Positions 16,083 through 27,936 of a stretch of 64,000 nucleotides of DNA are shown piece by piece. The notes below the pieces were generated by a model, which made no database searches, was not told where the DNA came from, and was given only the letters and a program-made list of their open reading frames with translations. Made by a program: the position numbers and the translations under genes. Numbering within the stretch: position 1 is the stretch's first letter; every line of letters begins with the position of its first letter. Origin of the DNA: Streptomyces sp. NBC_00820 (GTDB lineage Bacteria; Actinomycetota; Actinomycetes; Streptomycetales; Streptomycetaceae); contig NZ_CP108882.1 in the NCBI RefSeq assembly GCF_036347055.1, positions 2,183,001 to 2,247,000 on the forward strand. Reading direction: 5' to 3'.

Positions 16083-18581
16083 TCAGGCGCCTCGTACGCG
16101 CAGGGCTCGTGCGAGGTCGTCGAGTTCGTCGCCGAGGGTGCGGCGCAGGGCGGGTACGGGGTCGGCGTCTTCGAGGCAGGCGTGGCCGAGGGCGAGGTGT
16201 TCGGTGTCGACGGCGTGGCGGGGGAAGGCCCAGCGGCCGGCGGCCATGGCGATGGCGGGGCCGCGGCGGGCGGCGACGGGGAGCGCGTCCTGGTAGTAGC
16301 GGGGTACGTATTCCCGTACGAGGTCGGCTTGTTCGGGTTGCCAGAAGCCCTTGGCGGTGGCGGCGAAGAGGTAGTTGGAGAGGTCGTCGCCGGCGAACAT
16401 GGCGTTCCAGGCGGCGCGTTTGGCGTCGGGGTCGGGGAGGGCGGCGCGGCAGTGGGCGGCGCCTTCCTGGCCGCTGGCGGAGGGGTCGCGGGTGAGTTCG
16501 GCGGCGATGGCGGTTTCGTCGACGGCGCCGAGTACGGCGAGTCGGGCGAGGATGCGCCAGCGCAGTTCGGGGTCGAGTTCGGGGCCGCCGGGGACGGTGC
16601 CGTCGGTGAGCCAGGCGGCGATGGTGTCGGGGTGGGCGGCGACGTCGATGAAGTGCCGTACGGCGACCAGGCGCAGGCCGGGGTTGTCGCCGTCCTCGGT
16701 GCGGCGCATGAGGTCGCGGCAGAGGTCGCCGAGGGTGGTGAGGGCGGCGGGGCGGTCTTCGGGGGCGAGGTAGCGGTCGGCGATGTGGGTGGAGGCGAAG
16801 GCGAGGACGCCCTGGACGAGGGCGAGGTCGGTTTCCAGGGGGAGGTGGGCGCGGGCGGTGTCCAGGTAGGCGGCGGGCGGGAGTTCGCCGTCGCGGACGG
16901 CGTCCCTGAGGGCGTTCCAGATGACGGCGCGGGTGAGGGGGTCGGGCAGTGCGGAGAGCCCGGTGCGGATCGCTTCGAAGGAGTCGGTGTCGAAGCGGAC
17001 CTTGGCGTAGGTGAGGTCGCCGTCGTTGAGCAGGAGGAGTGCGGGGCGTTTGCCGAGGGGTTGGGGGGTGGTCTGGGGGATGTCGAGGTCGATGCGTTCG
17101 CGCAGGGTGAGGCGGCCTTCGTCGGTGAGGTCGCGGTCGTAGAGGCCTGCGGTGACGCGGTGCGGGCGGCTGCCGGTGCGGTCGACGGTGAGGGTGCGGG
17201 TGCCGTCGGTGGTGTCGGTGGCGGTGATGACGGGGGTGAGGGTGTCGACGCCGGTGGTGCGCAGCCAGGCGTCGGCCCAGGCGTGGACGTCGCGTTCGGT
17301 GGCGGCGGCGAGGGAGTCGATGAAGTCGGCGAGGGTGGCGTTGGCGAACCGGTGGCGCTGGAAGTGGATGTTGATGCCGGCGAGGAAGTCCTTCTCGCCG
17401 AGCCAGGCGACGAGTTGGCGTAGGGCGGAGGCGCCCTTGGCGTAGGAGATGCCGTCGAAGTTGAGGAGGGCGGAGGCGGTGTCGTCGACGGCTTCGGGGG
17501 CGACGGGGTGGGTGGAGGGGCGCTGGTCGGCGTCGTAGCCCCAGGCCTTGCGGGTGACGCCGAACTCGACCCAGGGCTGGGTGAAGCGGGTGGCTTCGAG
17601 GGTGGTCTGGTAGCCCATGTACTCGGCGAAGGACTCGTTGAGCCAGATGTCGTCCCACCACTGGAGGGTGACGAGGTCGCCGAACCACATGTGGGCCATC
17701 TCGTGGGCGATGACCATGGCGCGGGTCTGGCGTTCGGTGTCGGTGACGGCGGAGCGGTAGACGAAGTCGTCGCGGAAGGTGACGAGGCCGGGGTTCTCCA
17801 TGGCGCCGGCGTTGAACTCGGGGACGAACGCCTGGTCGTAGGAGTCGAAGGGGTAGGGCTCCTCGAACTTCTCGTGGTAGCGGTCGAAGCAGGCGCGGGT
17901 GATGTCGAGGATCTCGTCGGCGTCGGCATCGAGGTGGGGGGCCAGTGAGCGGCGGCAGTGGATGCCGAAGGGCAGGCCGCGGTGTTCGGTGGTGACGGAG
18001 TGCCAGGGGCCGGCGGCGACGGCGACGAGGTAGGTGGAGATGAGGGGGGTGGTGGCGGCGCGCCAGCGGCCCTGTCCGAGGTGTTCGGTGACGCCGTTGG
18101 CGAGGACGGTCCAGCCTTCGGGGGCGGTCACGGTGAGGTCGAAGACGGCCTTGAGGTCGGGCTGGTCGAAGGCGGCGAAGATGCGCTGGACGTCGTCCAT
18201 GAACATCTGGGTGTAGACGTAGGTCTCGCCGTCGGTGGGGTCGGTGAAGCGGTGCATGCCTTCGCCGGTGCGGGAGTAGCGCATGGTGGCGTCGACGCGC
18301 AGTTCGTGTTCGCCGGGGTCGAGGTTCTTCAGCGGGAGGCGGCCGTCGTGGAGGTCGGCCGGGTCGAGGGGCTGTCCGTCGAGCGTGACGGTGCGCAGCT
18401 CGGCCGGCTTCAGCTCGACGAACGTGTCCCCGTCGGCCCGTGCGGTGAACCGGATCTCGGTGCGGGAGTCGAAGGTGTCGTCCCCGGTGGTGAGGTCGAG
18501 TTCGACGGAGTAGTGGTGGACGTCGAGGAGCTGTGCTCGGAGCTGCGCTTCGTCGCGCGTGAGTACGGACATGCGAGCCAT
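16083..18581 (-). CDS. pepN: Aminopeptidase N (M1 zinc metallopeptidase)
   Basis: The 832-residue protein is a full M1 aminopeptidase that removes N-terminal residues from peptides, probably in the cytoplasm since no signal peptide is seen. The exopeptidase motif GAMENPG and the zinc site HEMAH (residues 293-297) followed by WLNESFAEY supply the substrate and metal ligands. The C-terminal ERAP1-like helical half completes the usual length. Alternative ATG starts lie 9 bases apart (18581 and 18572); the longer one is listed. The gene runs alone, with a terminator behind it. Confidence 0.95.
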   Translation of the reverse strand: MARMSVLTRDEAQLRAQLLDVHHYSVELDLTTGDDTFDSRTEIRFTARADGDTFVELKPAELRTVTLDGQPLDPADLHDGRLPLKNLDPGEHELRVDATMRYSRTGEGMHRFTDPTDGETYVYTQMFMDDVQRIFAAFDQPDLKAVFDLTVTAPEGWTVLANGVTEHLGQGRWRAATTPLISTYLVAVAAGPWHSVTTEHRGLPFGIHCRRSLAPHLDADADEILDITRACFDRYHEKFEEPYPFDSYDQAFVPEFNAGAMENPGLVTFRDDFVYRSAVTDTERQTRAMVIAHEMAHMWFGDLVTLQWWDDIWLNESFAEYMGYQTTLEATRFTQPWVEFGVTRKAWGYDADQRPSTHPVAPEAVDDTASALLNFDGISYAKGASALRQLVAWLGEKDFLAGINIHFQRHRFANATLADFIDSLAAATERDVHAWADAWLRTTGVDTLTPVITATDTTDGTRTLTVDRTGSRPHRVTAGLYDRDLTDEGRLTLRERIDLDIPQTTPQPLGKRPALLLLNDGDLTYAKVRFDTDSFEAIRTGLSALPDPLTRAVIWNALRDAVRDGELPPAAYLDTARAHLPLETDLALVQGVLAFASTHIADRYLAPEDRPAALTTLGDLCRDLMRRTEDGDNPGLRLVAVRHFIDVAAHPDTIAAWLTDGTVPGGPELDPELRWRILARLAVLGAVDETAIAAELTRDPSASGQEGAAHCRAALPDPDAKRAAWNAMFAGDDLSNYLFAATAKGFWQPEQADLVREYVPRYYQDALPVAARRGPAIAMAAGRWAFPRHAVDTEHLALGHACLEDADPVPALRRTLGDELDDLARALRVRGA

Positions 18582-18654
18582 GCTGCCTGATGGTGTGGGC
18601 AGCGGACAGGGGTGGCCCGGTACACGGCTTATGTCCGGTCCCGCGCGTTCTCGG

Positions 18655-18795
18655 GGCGGGTGGCCGGGCCGGTGGTCGGCCGGTGGCCGGGCCGGCCGCA
18701 GGGCCGATGTGGCGGGCCGGCCGTCGGGCTGGCCCCCGGGCCGGCCGTCGGGCCGGCCGTCGGGCCGATGTGGCGGGCCGATGTGGCGGGCCGGT
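18655..18795. repeat. Low-complexity direct repeats between pepN and chorismate mutase
   Basis: Copies of GGGCCGATGTGGCGGGCC occur at 18701, 18762 and 18776 (the last two overlapping), interspersed with GGCCGGCCGTCGG units. The block fills the gap between two minus-strand genes and ends just past the chorismate mutase stop. It is GC-only over long stretches and likely structured as RNA. Confidence 0.75.
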
Positions 18796-18798
18796 GGG

Positions 18799-19149
18799 TC
18801 AGTCGGTCGGCGCGGGCTGTCCGTTGGCGGTGTCCTCGGCGATGCGCTCGTGGTGCCGGATCACCTCGGCGACGATGAAGTTCAGGAACTTCTCGGCGAA
18901 GGCGGGGTCGAGGCGGGCGCTTTCGGCGAGGTCGCGCAGGCGGGCGATCTGGCGGGCCTCGCGCGCGGGGTCGGCGGGCGGGAGCTGGTGGAGGGCCTTG
19001 AGGCGGCCGACCTGCTGGGTGGCCTTGAACCGTTCGGCCAGCATGTGGACGACGGCCGCGTCGATGTTGTCGATGCTCGCGCGCAGCCGCTCCAGCTCCT
19101 CGCGGACGGCGGGGTCGACGTCACCGGTACCGGTGTTGCTGAGGGTCAT
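18799..19149 (-). CDS. Chorismate mutase, AroQ type
   Basis: The 116-residue all-helical protein follows the AroQ pattern: helix 1 with RLRASIDNIDAAVVHMLAERF (Arg and Asp ligands), a loop with QVGRLKA carrying the catalytic Lys, and a C-terminal helix with FLNFIVAEVIRHHE. It converts chorismate to prephenate for Phe and Tyr synthesis. The ATG at 19149 is preferred over a TTG 9 bases upstream. The tail ANGQPAPTD is short and unstructured. It is alone on its strand, divergent from the HExxH gene. Confidence 0.88.
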   Translation of the reverse strand: MTLSNTGTGDVDPAVREELERLRASIDNIDAAVVHMLAERFKATQQVGRLKALHQLPPADPAREARQIARLRDLAESARLDPAFAEKFLNFIVAEVIRHHERIAEDTANGQPAPTD

Positions 19150-19264
19150 GGGCCTCAACCCTAAGGGGCGCGGCGCGTCCGGTTCACCAGGGCGGCGTCT
19201 TTCCCGGGCGGGCCGGGGCAGTCATAGAGTGGACGGGGACTCCGGCGTCTTTGGGGGTACGGGT

Positions 19265-20179
19265 GTGGCGAACGGCGGACCGGTCGAGCACGGCTACCCG
19301 CATCTGGAGACGGTGCAAGCCGCCGTCACGGCGCTGTACCGGCGGCTGTCGTACGACGTCGTGCGGACCTTCTCGACCAGTGTGGTCCCAGCCGATGTGG
19401 CGTTCTGCGACACGGACGACCTTCATCTGGGTGCGCAGCGGGTGGCCCGTGAGATCGTGGGGCACTTCCGGCTGCCGGACGCGCGGCTGATCGTCGGTTT
19501 CCGGGAGATGACCCATGCGGCGAACGTGGAACTGGCCGCGGGTCCCGAGTACTTCGTCGAGCTGAACGACCGGTTCCGTACGCATCGCGGGGACATCGGC
19601 GCGGCGCTGGCGCATGAGGTGGCCCATGTCTACCTGCACCGGCTGGGGCTGGCGTTCCCCACGACGGCGGAGAACGAGATCCTCACGGACACGGTGACGG
19701 CCTATCTCGGTGCGGGCTGGCTGTTGCTGGACGCCTACCGTGAGCACGGGGGCGCGTCGCAGAAGCTGGGCTATCTCACCCCGGAGGAGTTCGGGTACGT
19801 CCTCGCCAAGCGCTCCCTGTTCTTCGGTGAGGATCCTTCTGTGTGGTTCACCAGTCCGCAGGCCTACACGGCGTACGGCAAGGGCATGGACCGGGCCCGG
19901 CGGGACGGGCAGCAGCCTCCGCTGACGGCGGCGGGCTGGGCGGGGCGGCGCCGGTACGCCCACGACCGCCGGCGCGCCGCCGACTCCCCGGCGGGTTCCG
20001 CGTCCGGTTCCGCGGCCTCGGCGGCCGGTTCCGCCTATGCCTTCTCTTCCGGGCCCGGTGGCCTGCTGCGGGTCACCTTCCCCTGTCCCGTCTGCCACCA
20101 GCGGATCAGGGTGCCGGTGAAGGGGCGGGTCCGGGCGAGGTGCGCCCTGTGCCGGACCGTCCTGGAGTGCGACACCTAG
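19265..20179 (+). CDS. Predicted HExxH metalloprotein with C-terminal zinc ribbon
   Basis: The family is not recognised. The 304-residue protein has AALAHEVAHVYLHRLG, with a thermolysin-like HEVAH zinc motif at residues 117-121, and a following ENEILTD (about 136-142) that could supply the third ligand. After a Ser/Ala-rich linker (about 240-265) the C-terminus ends in a CxxC...CxxC zinc ribbon (CPVCHQ and CALCRT). This suggests a cytoplasmic zinc-dependent peptidase with a substrate- or nucleic-acid-binding ribbon. GTG 19265 is chosen because TTTGGGGGT lies just upstream; GTG 19229 is an alternative. No signal peptide or membrane segment is seen. Confidence 0.7.
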   Translation: MANGGPVEHGYPHLETVQAAVTALYRRLSYDVVRTFSTSVVPADVAFCDTDDLHLGAQRVAREIVGHFRLPDARLIVGFREMTHAANVELAAGPEYFVELNDRFRTHRGDIGAALAHEVAHVYLHRLGLAFPTTAENEILTDTVTAYLGAGWLLLDAYREHGGASQKLGYLTPEEFGYVLAKRSLFFGEDPSVWFTSPQAYTAYGKGMDRARRDGQQPPLTAAGWAGRRRYAHDRRRAADSPAGSASGSAASAAGSAYAFSSGPGGLLRVTFPCPVCHQRIRVPVKGRVRARCALCRTVLECDT

Positions 20180-20199
20180 GACCGTGACCGCGGACGCGG

Positions 20200-20274
20200 C
20201 GTGCACGGCCTGCACGGAATACGCGGCCGGCACGGGATGCACGGCCTGCACGGGATGCGCGGTCGGCACGGGGG
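20200..20274. repeat. Tandem duplication of about 38 bases
   Basis: Two near-identical copies (20200-20236 and 20238-20274), each built from GCACGGCCTGCACGG followed by a CGCGGCCGGCACGGG-like half, lie between the HExxH gene and the rhomboid gene. Nothing suggests they are translated. A recent slippage duplication is likely. Confidence 0.7.
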
Positions 20275-20407
20275 CAGTGGTCGACACGGGGGCAGGTGGC
20301 CGGAGGCCCGCCTCTCCCTCCTGTCACCGGGGTTCGATATTTTGTTCGCCGCCGTCCCCCACCGGCTCACCCTGTCCCGTGTCTCGCAACATTCAGAGGA
20401 GCCGGCC

Positions 20408-21328
20408 GTGACCGCCGAGTCCGCCGTGACCACGTGTTTCCGTCATCCCAAGGTGGAGTCGCACGTCCGCTGCACCCGCTGTGACCGCTACATATGCCCC
20501 GACTGCATGCGTGAGGCCTCCGTCGGCCACCAGTGCGTGGAGTGCGTGAAGGAGGGGGCGCGGTCGATCCGGCAGGCGCGGACGGCGTTCGGGGGCCGGA
20601 TCACGACACTGCCGCTGGTGACGTACGTCCTGGTCGGGCTGAACGTGCTCGCCTATCTGGCGCAGCTGGCCCGGCCGTCGGTCACGGACCGGTTCGCGAT
20701 GCTGGGCGCGGGGCTCAAGGGCCCTGACGGCGGGCACTACTTGTGGCAGTACCCGTACGACCCGGTGCTGCGGCCCGAGGGCCTGGCGGGAGGCGAGTGG
20801 GAGCGGTTGCTGACCGGCGCGTTCCTGCACATGCCGCCGACCGAGGGCATCGGGGTGCTGCACATCGTGATGAACATGGCGTCGCTGCTGAGCATCGGCC
20901 GGGTGGTGGAGACGCAGTTGGGCCGCGTGCGCTATCTCGCGCTGTACCTGCTGTCGGCGCTCGGCGGTTCGGTCCTCGTGCTGCTGATCGCGCCGGACGA
21001 GCTGACGCTCGGCGCGTCCGGGGCCGTGTTCGGTCTGGGTGCCGCCTACTGGGTCATGGGGCGTCGGCTCGGGTACGACATGCGGGCGGTCAACCAGTAC
21101 ATGACGGGCCTGCTGTTGTGGCTGGTGATCTCGGCGTGGATGACGTCCTGGCAGGGGCACCTCGGCGGTCTGCTGGCGGGCGGGGTCGTCACGCTGGCCT
21201 ACGCCTACGCGCCCCGGGACGGGCGCCGCACGCTGATCCAGGCGGGGGCCTGTGTGGCGCTGCTGGCGCTGTTGCTGGTCCTGGTCTGGGTGAAGGTGTC
21301 GGGTTTCACGGGCGGGGCCGTCGCGTAG
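20408..21328 (+). CDS. Rhomboid-family intramembrane serine protease with N-terminal zinc finger
   Basis: The 306-residue protein starts with a B-box-like zinc finger (residues about 10-50, CFRHP...CTRCDRYICPDC...CVEC) and then a six- or seven-segment rhomboid core: HIVMNMASL, the serine loop GASGAVFGL and the catalytic His in GHLGGLLAG. Rhomboids cut transmembrane helices of partner proteins inside the bilayer. The substrate is unknown. The GTG start follows AGAGGAG at optimal distance. A strong bidirectional hairpin follows before gltD. Confidence 0.9.
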   Translation: MTAESAVTTCFRHPKVESHVRCTRCDRYICPDCMREASVGHQCVECVKEGARSIRQARTAFGGRITTLPLVTYVLVGLNVLAYLAQLARPSVTDRFAMLGAGLKGPDGGHYLWQYPYDPVLRPEGLAGGEWERLLTGAFLHMPPTEGIGVLHIVMNMASLLSIGRVVETQLGRVRYLALYLLSALGGSVLVLLIAPDELTLGASGAVFGLGAAYWVMGRRLGYDMRAVNQYMTGLLLWLVISAWMTSWQGHLGGLLAGGVVTLAYAYAPRDGRRTLIQAGACVALLALLLVLVWVKVSGFTGGAVA

Positions 21329-21364
21329 AGCGTCGCGCGGGGCGGGCGTCCGGTCGGGGGTGTA

Positions 21365-21416
21365 CGACGGCGCCTGCCCGGGCGTCCGGTCGGGGACAGG
21401 TGGGCAGGCGCCGTCG
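21365..21416. terminator. Bidirectional terminator between the rhomboid gene and gltD
   Basis: A perfect 15-bp stem (left arm 21365-21379 containing GACGGCGCCTGCCC, right arm 21402-21416) with a 22-base loop lies between convergent genes, close to both stops. It probably ends transcription from both directions. Confidence 0.8.
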
Positions 21417-21462
21417 GTGTTCCGTCCGTACGCCGTTGTACGGAACGTCTCTTGCCGCCCTG

Positions 21463-22918
<1,456 letters not shown>

Positions 22919-22926
<8 letters not shown>

Positions 22927-25900
22927 TGATCGCCGCCTCCATCATCTTCTCGGTGATCTCGGTCTCGGAGAGACCGGCTCGCTCGGCGGCGTCCTTGGCG
23001 GCGAGCACTGCCTGGTAGGTGCTGGGGATGATCTTGCTGAAGCGCTGCACGGCCGCGTCCCAGTCGGCGAGCAGCTTCTCGGCGACGGTGGAGCCGGTCT
23101 CCTCGGCGTGGCGGCGCACCACGTCGTGCAGCCACTGCCGGTCGGTCTCGTCCAGGGTCTGGACGGCCGCGGCGTTGCCGGCGTTGACGTTGTCGCGGTC
23201 GAGGTCGATGACGTACGCGATGCCGCCGGACATGCCGGCCGCGAAGTTGCGGCCGGTCGGGCCGAGGACGACCGCGCGGCCGCCGGTCATGTACTCGCAG
23301 CCGTGGTCGCCCACGCCTTCGGAGACGACCGTCGCGCCGGAGTTGCGGACGCAGAACCGCTCTCCGGTGCGGCCGCGCAGGAACAGTTCGCCGCCGGTGG
23401 CGCCGTAGGCGATGGTGTTGCCCGCGATCGTCGAGTACTCGGCGAGGTGGTCGGCGGCGCGGTCGGGGCGGACGGCGATGCGGCCGCCGGACAGGCCCTT
23501 GCCGACGTAGTCGTTGGCGTCGCCCTCCAGGCGCAGGGTGATGCCTCGCGGGAGGAACGCGCCGAAGGACTGGCCGGCGGAGCCGGTGAAGGTGATGTCG
23601 ATGGTGTCGTCGGGCAGGCCGGCGCCGCCGAACTTCCGGGTCACCTCGTGGCCGAGCATGGTGCCGACCGTGCGGTTGATGTTGCGGATGGCGACCTGGG
23701 CGCGCACCGGGTGGGCCTCGGTGGCGTCGGAGGCGGCCAGGGCGTCGGCGGCGAGCTTGATCAGCTCGTTGTCCAGGGCCTTCTCCAGGCCGTGGTCCTG
23801 GGAGACGTTCTGGTGGCGGACGGCGCCGGCGGGCAGTTCGGGCACGTGGAGCAGCGGCTCCAGGTCCAGGCCCTGTGCCTTCCAGTGGTCGACGGCGCGG
23901 GTCACGTCGAGGACCTCGGCGTGGCCGACGGCCTCCTCGATGGAGCGGAAGCCCAGTTCGGCGAGGAGTTCGCGGACCTCTTCGGCGATGAACCGGAAGA
24001 AGTTCACGATGTGCTCGGCCTTGCCGGTGAAGCGTTCGCGCAGGACCGGGTTCTGGGTGGCGATGCCGACCGGGCAGGTGTCCAGGTGGCAGACGCGCAT
24101 CATGACGCAGCCGGAGACGACGAGCGGCGCGGTGGCGAAGCCGAACTCCTCGGCGCCGAGGAGCGCGGCGATGACGACGTCGCGTCCGGTCTTGAGCTGG
24201 CCGTCGGTCTGGACGACGATCCGGTCGCGCAGGCCGTTGAGGAGCAGGGTCTGCTGGGTCTCGGCCAGGCCCAGTTCCCAGGGGCCGCCGGCGTGCTTGA
24301 GGCTGGTCAGCGGGGAGGCGCCGGTGCCGCCGTCGTGGCCGGAGATCAGGACGACGTCGGCGTGTGCCTTGGAGACGCCGGCGGCGACCGTGCCGACGCC
24401 GACCTCGGACACCAGCTTCACGTGGATGCGGGCGCCGGGGTTGGCGTTCTTGAGGTCGTGGATCAGCTGGGCGAGGTCTTCGATGGAGTAGATGTCGTGG
24501 TGCGGCGGTGGGGAGATGAGGCCGACGCCCGGAGTCGAGTGACGCGTCTGGGCGATCCACGGGTAGACCTTGGGGCCGGGCAGCTGGCCGCCTTCGCCTG
24601 GCTTGGCGCCCTGGGCCATCTTGATCTGGATGTCGTCCGCGTTGACGAGGTACTCGCTCGTGACGCCGAAGCGGCCGGAGGCGACCTGCTTGATCGCCGA
24701 GCGGCGCGCGGGGTCGTAGAGGCGCTCGGGGTCCTCGCCGCCCTCGCCGGTGTTGGACTTGCCGCCCAGCTGGTTCATGGCGATGGCGAGGGTCTCGTGC
24801 GCCTCCTGGGAGATGGAGCCGTACGACATGGCGCCGGTCGAGAACCGCTTGACGATCTCGGAGACCGGCTCGACCTCCTCCACCGGGACCGGCTGCCGGC
24901 CGGACGTGAGGCCGAACAGGCCGCGCAGCGTCATCAGGCGCTCGGACTGCTCGTTCACGCGTTCGGTGTACTTCTTGAAGATGTCGAAGCGGCCGGAGCG
25001 GGTGGAGTGCTGGAGGCGGAAGACCGTCTCCGGGTCGAACAGGTGCGGCTCGCCCTCGCGGCGCCACTGGTACTCGCCGCCGATGTCGAGGGTGCGGTGC
25101 GCGGGGGCGATGCCGCTGGCCGGGTAGGCCTTGGCGTGGCGGGCGGCGACCTCGCGGGCGATGACGTCGATGCCGACGCCGCCGATCTTGGTGGTGGTGC
25201 CGTTGAAGTACTTCTCGACGAAGGCGCCGTCCAGGCCGACGGCCTCGAAGACCTGGGCGCCGCGGTAGGAGGCGACGGTGGAGATGCCCATCTTCGACAT
25301 GACCTTCAGGACGCCCTTGCCGAGGGCGTAGATCAGGTTGCGGATGGCCTGCTCGGGTTCGATGCCGCTGATGAAGGTGCCGGCGCGCAGCAGGTCCTCG
25401 GCGGACTCCATGGCCAGGTAGGGGTTGACGGCGGCGGCGCCGAAGCCGATGAGCAGGGCGACGTGGTGGACCTCGCGGACGTCGCCGGCCTCGACGAGCA
25501 GGCCCACGTGGGTGCGCTGCCTGGTGCGGATGAGGTGGTGGTGGACGGCGGCGGTGAGCAGCAGCGAGGGGATCGGCGCGTGCTCGGCGTCGGAGTGCCG
25601 GTCGGACAGGACGATCAGGCGGGCGCCGTTGCCGATGGCCGCGTCCGCCTCGGCGCAGATCTCCTCGATGCGGGCGGCGAGGGCGTCGCCGCCACCGCCG
25701 ACCCGGTACAGGCCGGAGAGGGTCGCGGCCTTCATTCCGGGCATGTCGCCGTCGGCGTTGATGTGGATGAGCTTGGCCAGCTCGTCGTTGTCGATGACCG
25801 GGAAGGGCAGGACGACGGAGCGGCAGGAGGCGGCGCTGGGGTCGAGCAGGTTGCCCTGCGGGCCCAGCGAGCTGCGCAGGGAGGTGACCAGTTCCTCGCG

Positions 25901-27520
25901 GATGGCGTCCAGCGGCGGGTTGGTGACCTGTGCGAACAGCTGGGTGAAGTAGTCGAAGAGCAGGCGGGGGCGCTCGGAGAGGGCGGCGATCGGCGAGTCG
26001 GTGCCCATCGAGCCGATGGGTTCGGTGGCGGACTTGGCCATCGGGGCGAGGATGACGCGCAGCTCTTCCTCGGTGTAGCCGAAGGTCTGCTGGCGGCGGG
26101 TGACCGAGGCGTGGGTGTGGACGATGTGCTCGCGCTCGGGCAGGTCGCTCAGCTCGATCTCGCCGGCTTCCAGCCATTCGGCGTACGGCTGCTCGGCGGC
26201 GAGGGACGCCTTGATCTCGTCGTCCTCGATGATGCGGCCCTCGGCGGTGTCGACGAGGAACATCTTGCCGGGCTGGAGGCGGCCCTTGCGGACGACCCTG
26301 GCGGGGTCGATGTCGAGGACGCCGACCTCGGAGCCGAGGACGACGAGGCCGTCGTCGGTGACCCAGTAGCGGCCGGGGCGCAGTCCGTTGCGGTCGAGGA
26401 CGGCGCCGACCTGGGTGCCGTCGGTGAAGGTGACGCAGGCGGGGCCGTCCCACGGCTCGATCATCGTGGAGTGGAACTGGTAGAAGGCGCGCCGGGCGGA
26501 GTCCTTGGAGCTCATGGACTCGTGGTTCTCCCAGGCCTCCGGGATCATCATCAGCACGGAGTGCGGCAGGGAGCGGCCGCCCAGGTGCAGGAGTTCGAGG
26601 ACCTCGTCGAAGGAGGCGGAGTCGGAGGCGTCCGGCGTGCAGACCGGGAAGGTCCGCTCCAGGGAGCCCTCGGCGAAGAGGCCGGAGGCGAGCTGGGACT
26701 CGCGGGCGCTCATCCAGTTGCGGTTGCCCTTGACGGTGTTGATCTCACCGTTGTGGGCGACGAAGCGGTAGGGGTGCGCGAGGGGCCACGACGGGAAGGT
26801 GTTGGTGGAGAACCGGGAGTGCACGAGCGCGATCGCGGAGGCGAAGCGGCGGTCGGACAGGTCCGGGAAGAAGGGCTCCAGCTGGCCGGTGGTCAGCATG
26901 CCCTTGTAGACGATCGTGCGGGCGGACAGCGAGGGGAAGTAGACGCCGGCCTCGCGCTCGGCGCGCTTGCGCAGGACGAAGGCCTTGCGGTCGAGGGCGA
27001 TGCCCTCGCTCCGGTTGTCCGTGACGAAGATCTGCCGGAAGGCCGGCATGGTGGAGCGGGCGGTGGCGCCGAGCAGTTCCGGGGCGACCGGAACCTCACG
27101 CCAGCCGAGGACCGTCAGTCCTTCCTCTGCCGCGATCGTCTCGATCCGCGAGACGGCTTCCCCGGTCTCCCGGGTGGGCAGGAAGGCGATGCCGGCGGCG
27201 TACGAACCCGCCGCCGGGAGGTCGAATCCGGCGACCTCGCGGAAGAAGGTGTCGGGGACCTGGGAGAGGAGGCCTGCGCCGTCTCCGGAGTCGGGCTCTG
27301 AGCCGGTGGCGCCGCGGTGTTCGAGGTTGCGCAGAACGGTCAGCGCCTGCTCGACCAGCGCATGGCTCGCCTCACCGGTGAGGGTGGCCACGAAGCCGAC
27401 GCCACAGGCGTCGTGCTCGTCGCGGGGGTCGTACATACCCTGCGCGGCAGGGCGAGCATCCATGAACGACCAGTTCTGGCCATTCGCGGAATGCTGGGAC
27501 GGCTGGCGCGTCGTACGCAT
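22919..27520 (-). CDS. gltB: Glutamate synthase large subunit
   Basis: A 1533-residue glutamate synthase alpha subunit. The N-terminal glutamine amidotransferase domain uses Cys39 (DACGVGFVA) after a short propeptide. The central and FMN domains follow, with the 3Fe-4S cysteines in [12 protein letters not shown] and the substrate-channel [10 protein letters not shown] segment. The C-terminal beta-helix (gxgxG repeats, e.g. [11 protein letters not shown]) completes the subunit. ATG 27520 is chosen over an upstream TTG (27541) because GGGAGA lies 6 bases before it. The upstream region holds a GlnR-like box. Confidence 0.97.
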
Positions 27521-27936
27521 CGGCTCTCCCGTCGTCGTCAACTAGTGGCATTTGGGGGTGCCGAGGGACGACGCTGGCCCTCTGCGGGGTGCAAAATTTC
27601 GAGCAGGTTACATGATGGGGCGGTTCTCGGAAACTGGATACAGCGTTCCAACATGCGGACACCGCGGGGGGTGCGGCGGGCGCCCCGGGGGGACGGCGGG
27701 GCCGCTCACCGGTGGCTGAAAAGTATGGGGGCCCGAGCCGGAGACGATCGGTCGGATCGGCGTCCGTCGGCCTGTGGAGGGAGGGGGGCGGGGGAAAGCG
27801 TCTTCGCCCACCCCGCGGGTACGCCACAGGCGTCATTGCCCGCAGCGCTTACGGCTCATGCCCGTTCGTCAGGCGTTCGAAACCAGCGAGTAACGGCTAC
27901 TTATGCCACGTGACGCATAAGTTACGGACCGCCCGG
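27521..27936. other. Intergenic region upstream of gltB
   Basis: About 415 bases between the gltB start and the stop of the VIT-family gene, both on the minus strand. It should carry the gltB promoter. It contains a GlnR-like box near 27596-27611, a copy of a 13-base motif also found upstream of livK, and a less GC-rich stretch. Small open frames across it lack ribosome-binding sites or family resemblance and are not annotated. Confidence 0.5.
27596..27611 (-). promoter_or_regulatory. Candidate GlnR box upstream of gltB
   Basis: On the minus strand the sequence GTAACCTGCTCGAAAT fits the GlnR half-site pair gTnAc-n6-GaAAc at all but its last base. It sits 76-91 bases upstream of the gltB ATG. 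Only one pair is seen, whereas strong GlnR sites usually have two at 22-base spacing, so the site may be weak or coincidental. Confidence 0.4.

Noticed and set aside
14210..17929. A 1239-residue frame covering the decarboxylase and part of pepN
   Set aside because: The upstream 780 residues are composition-driven Pro/Ser/Thr-rich shadow of pepN; the decarboxylase starts at its own ATG at 15568.
27608..27836. Short minus-strand frames upstream of gltB
   Set aside because: They are Pro/Arg-rich, lack ribosome-binding sites and overlap the expected promoter.
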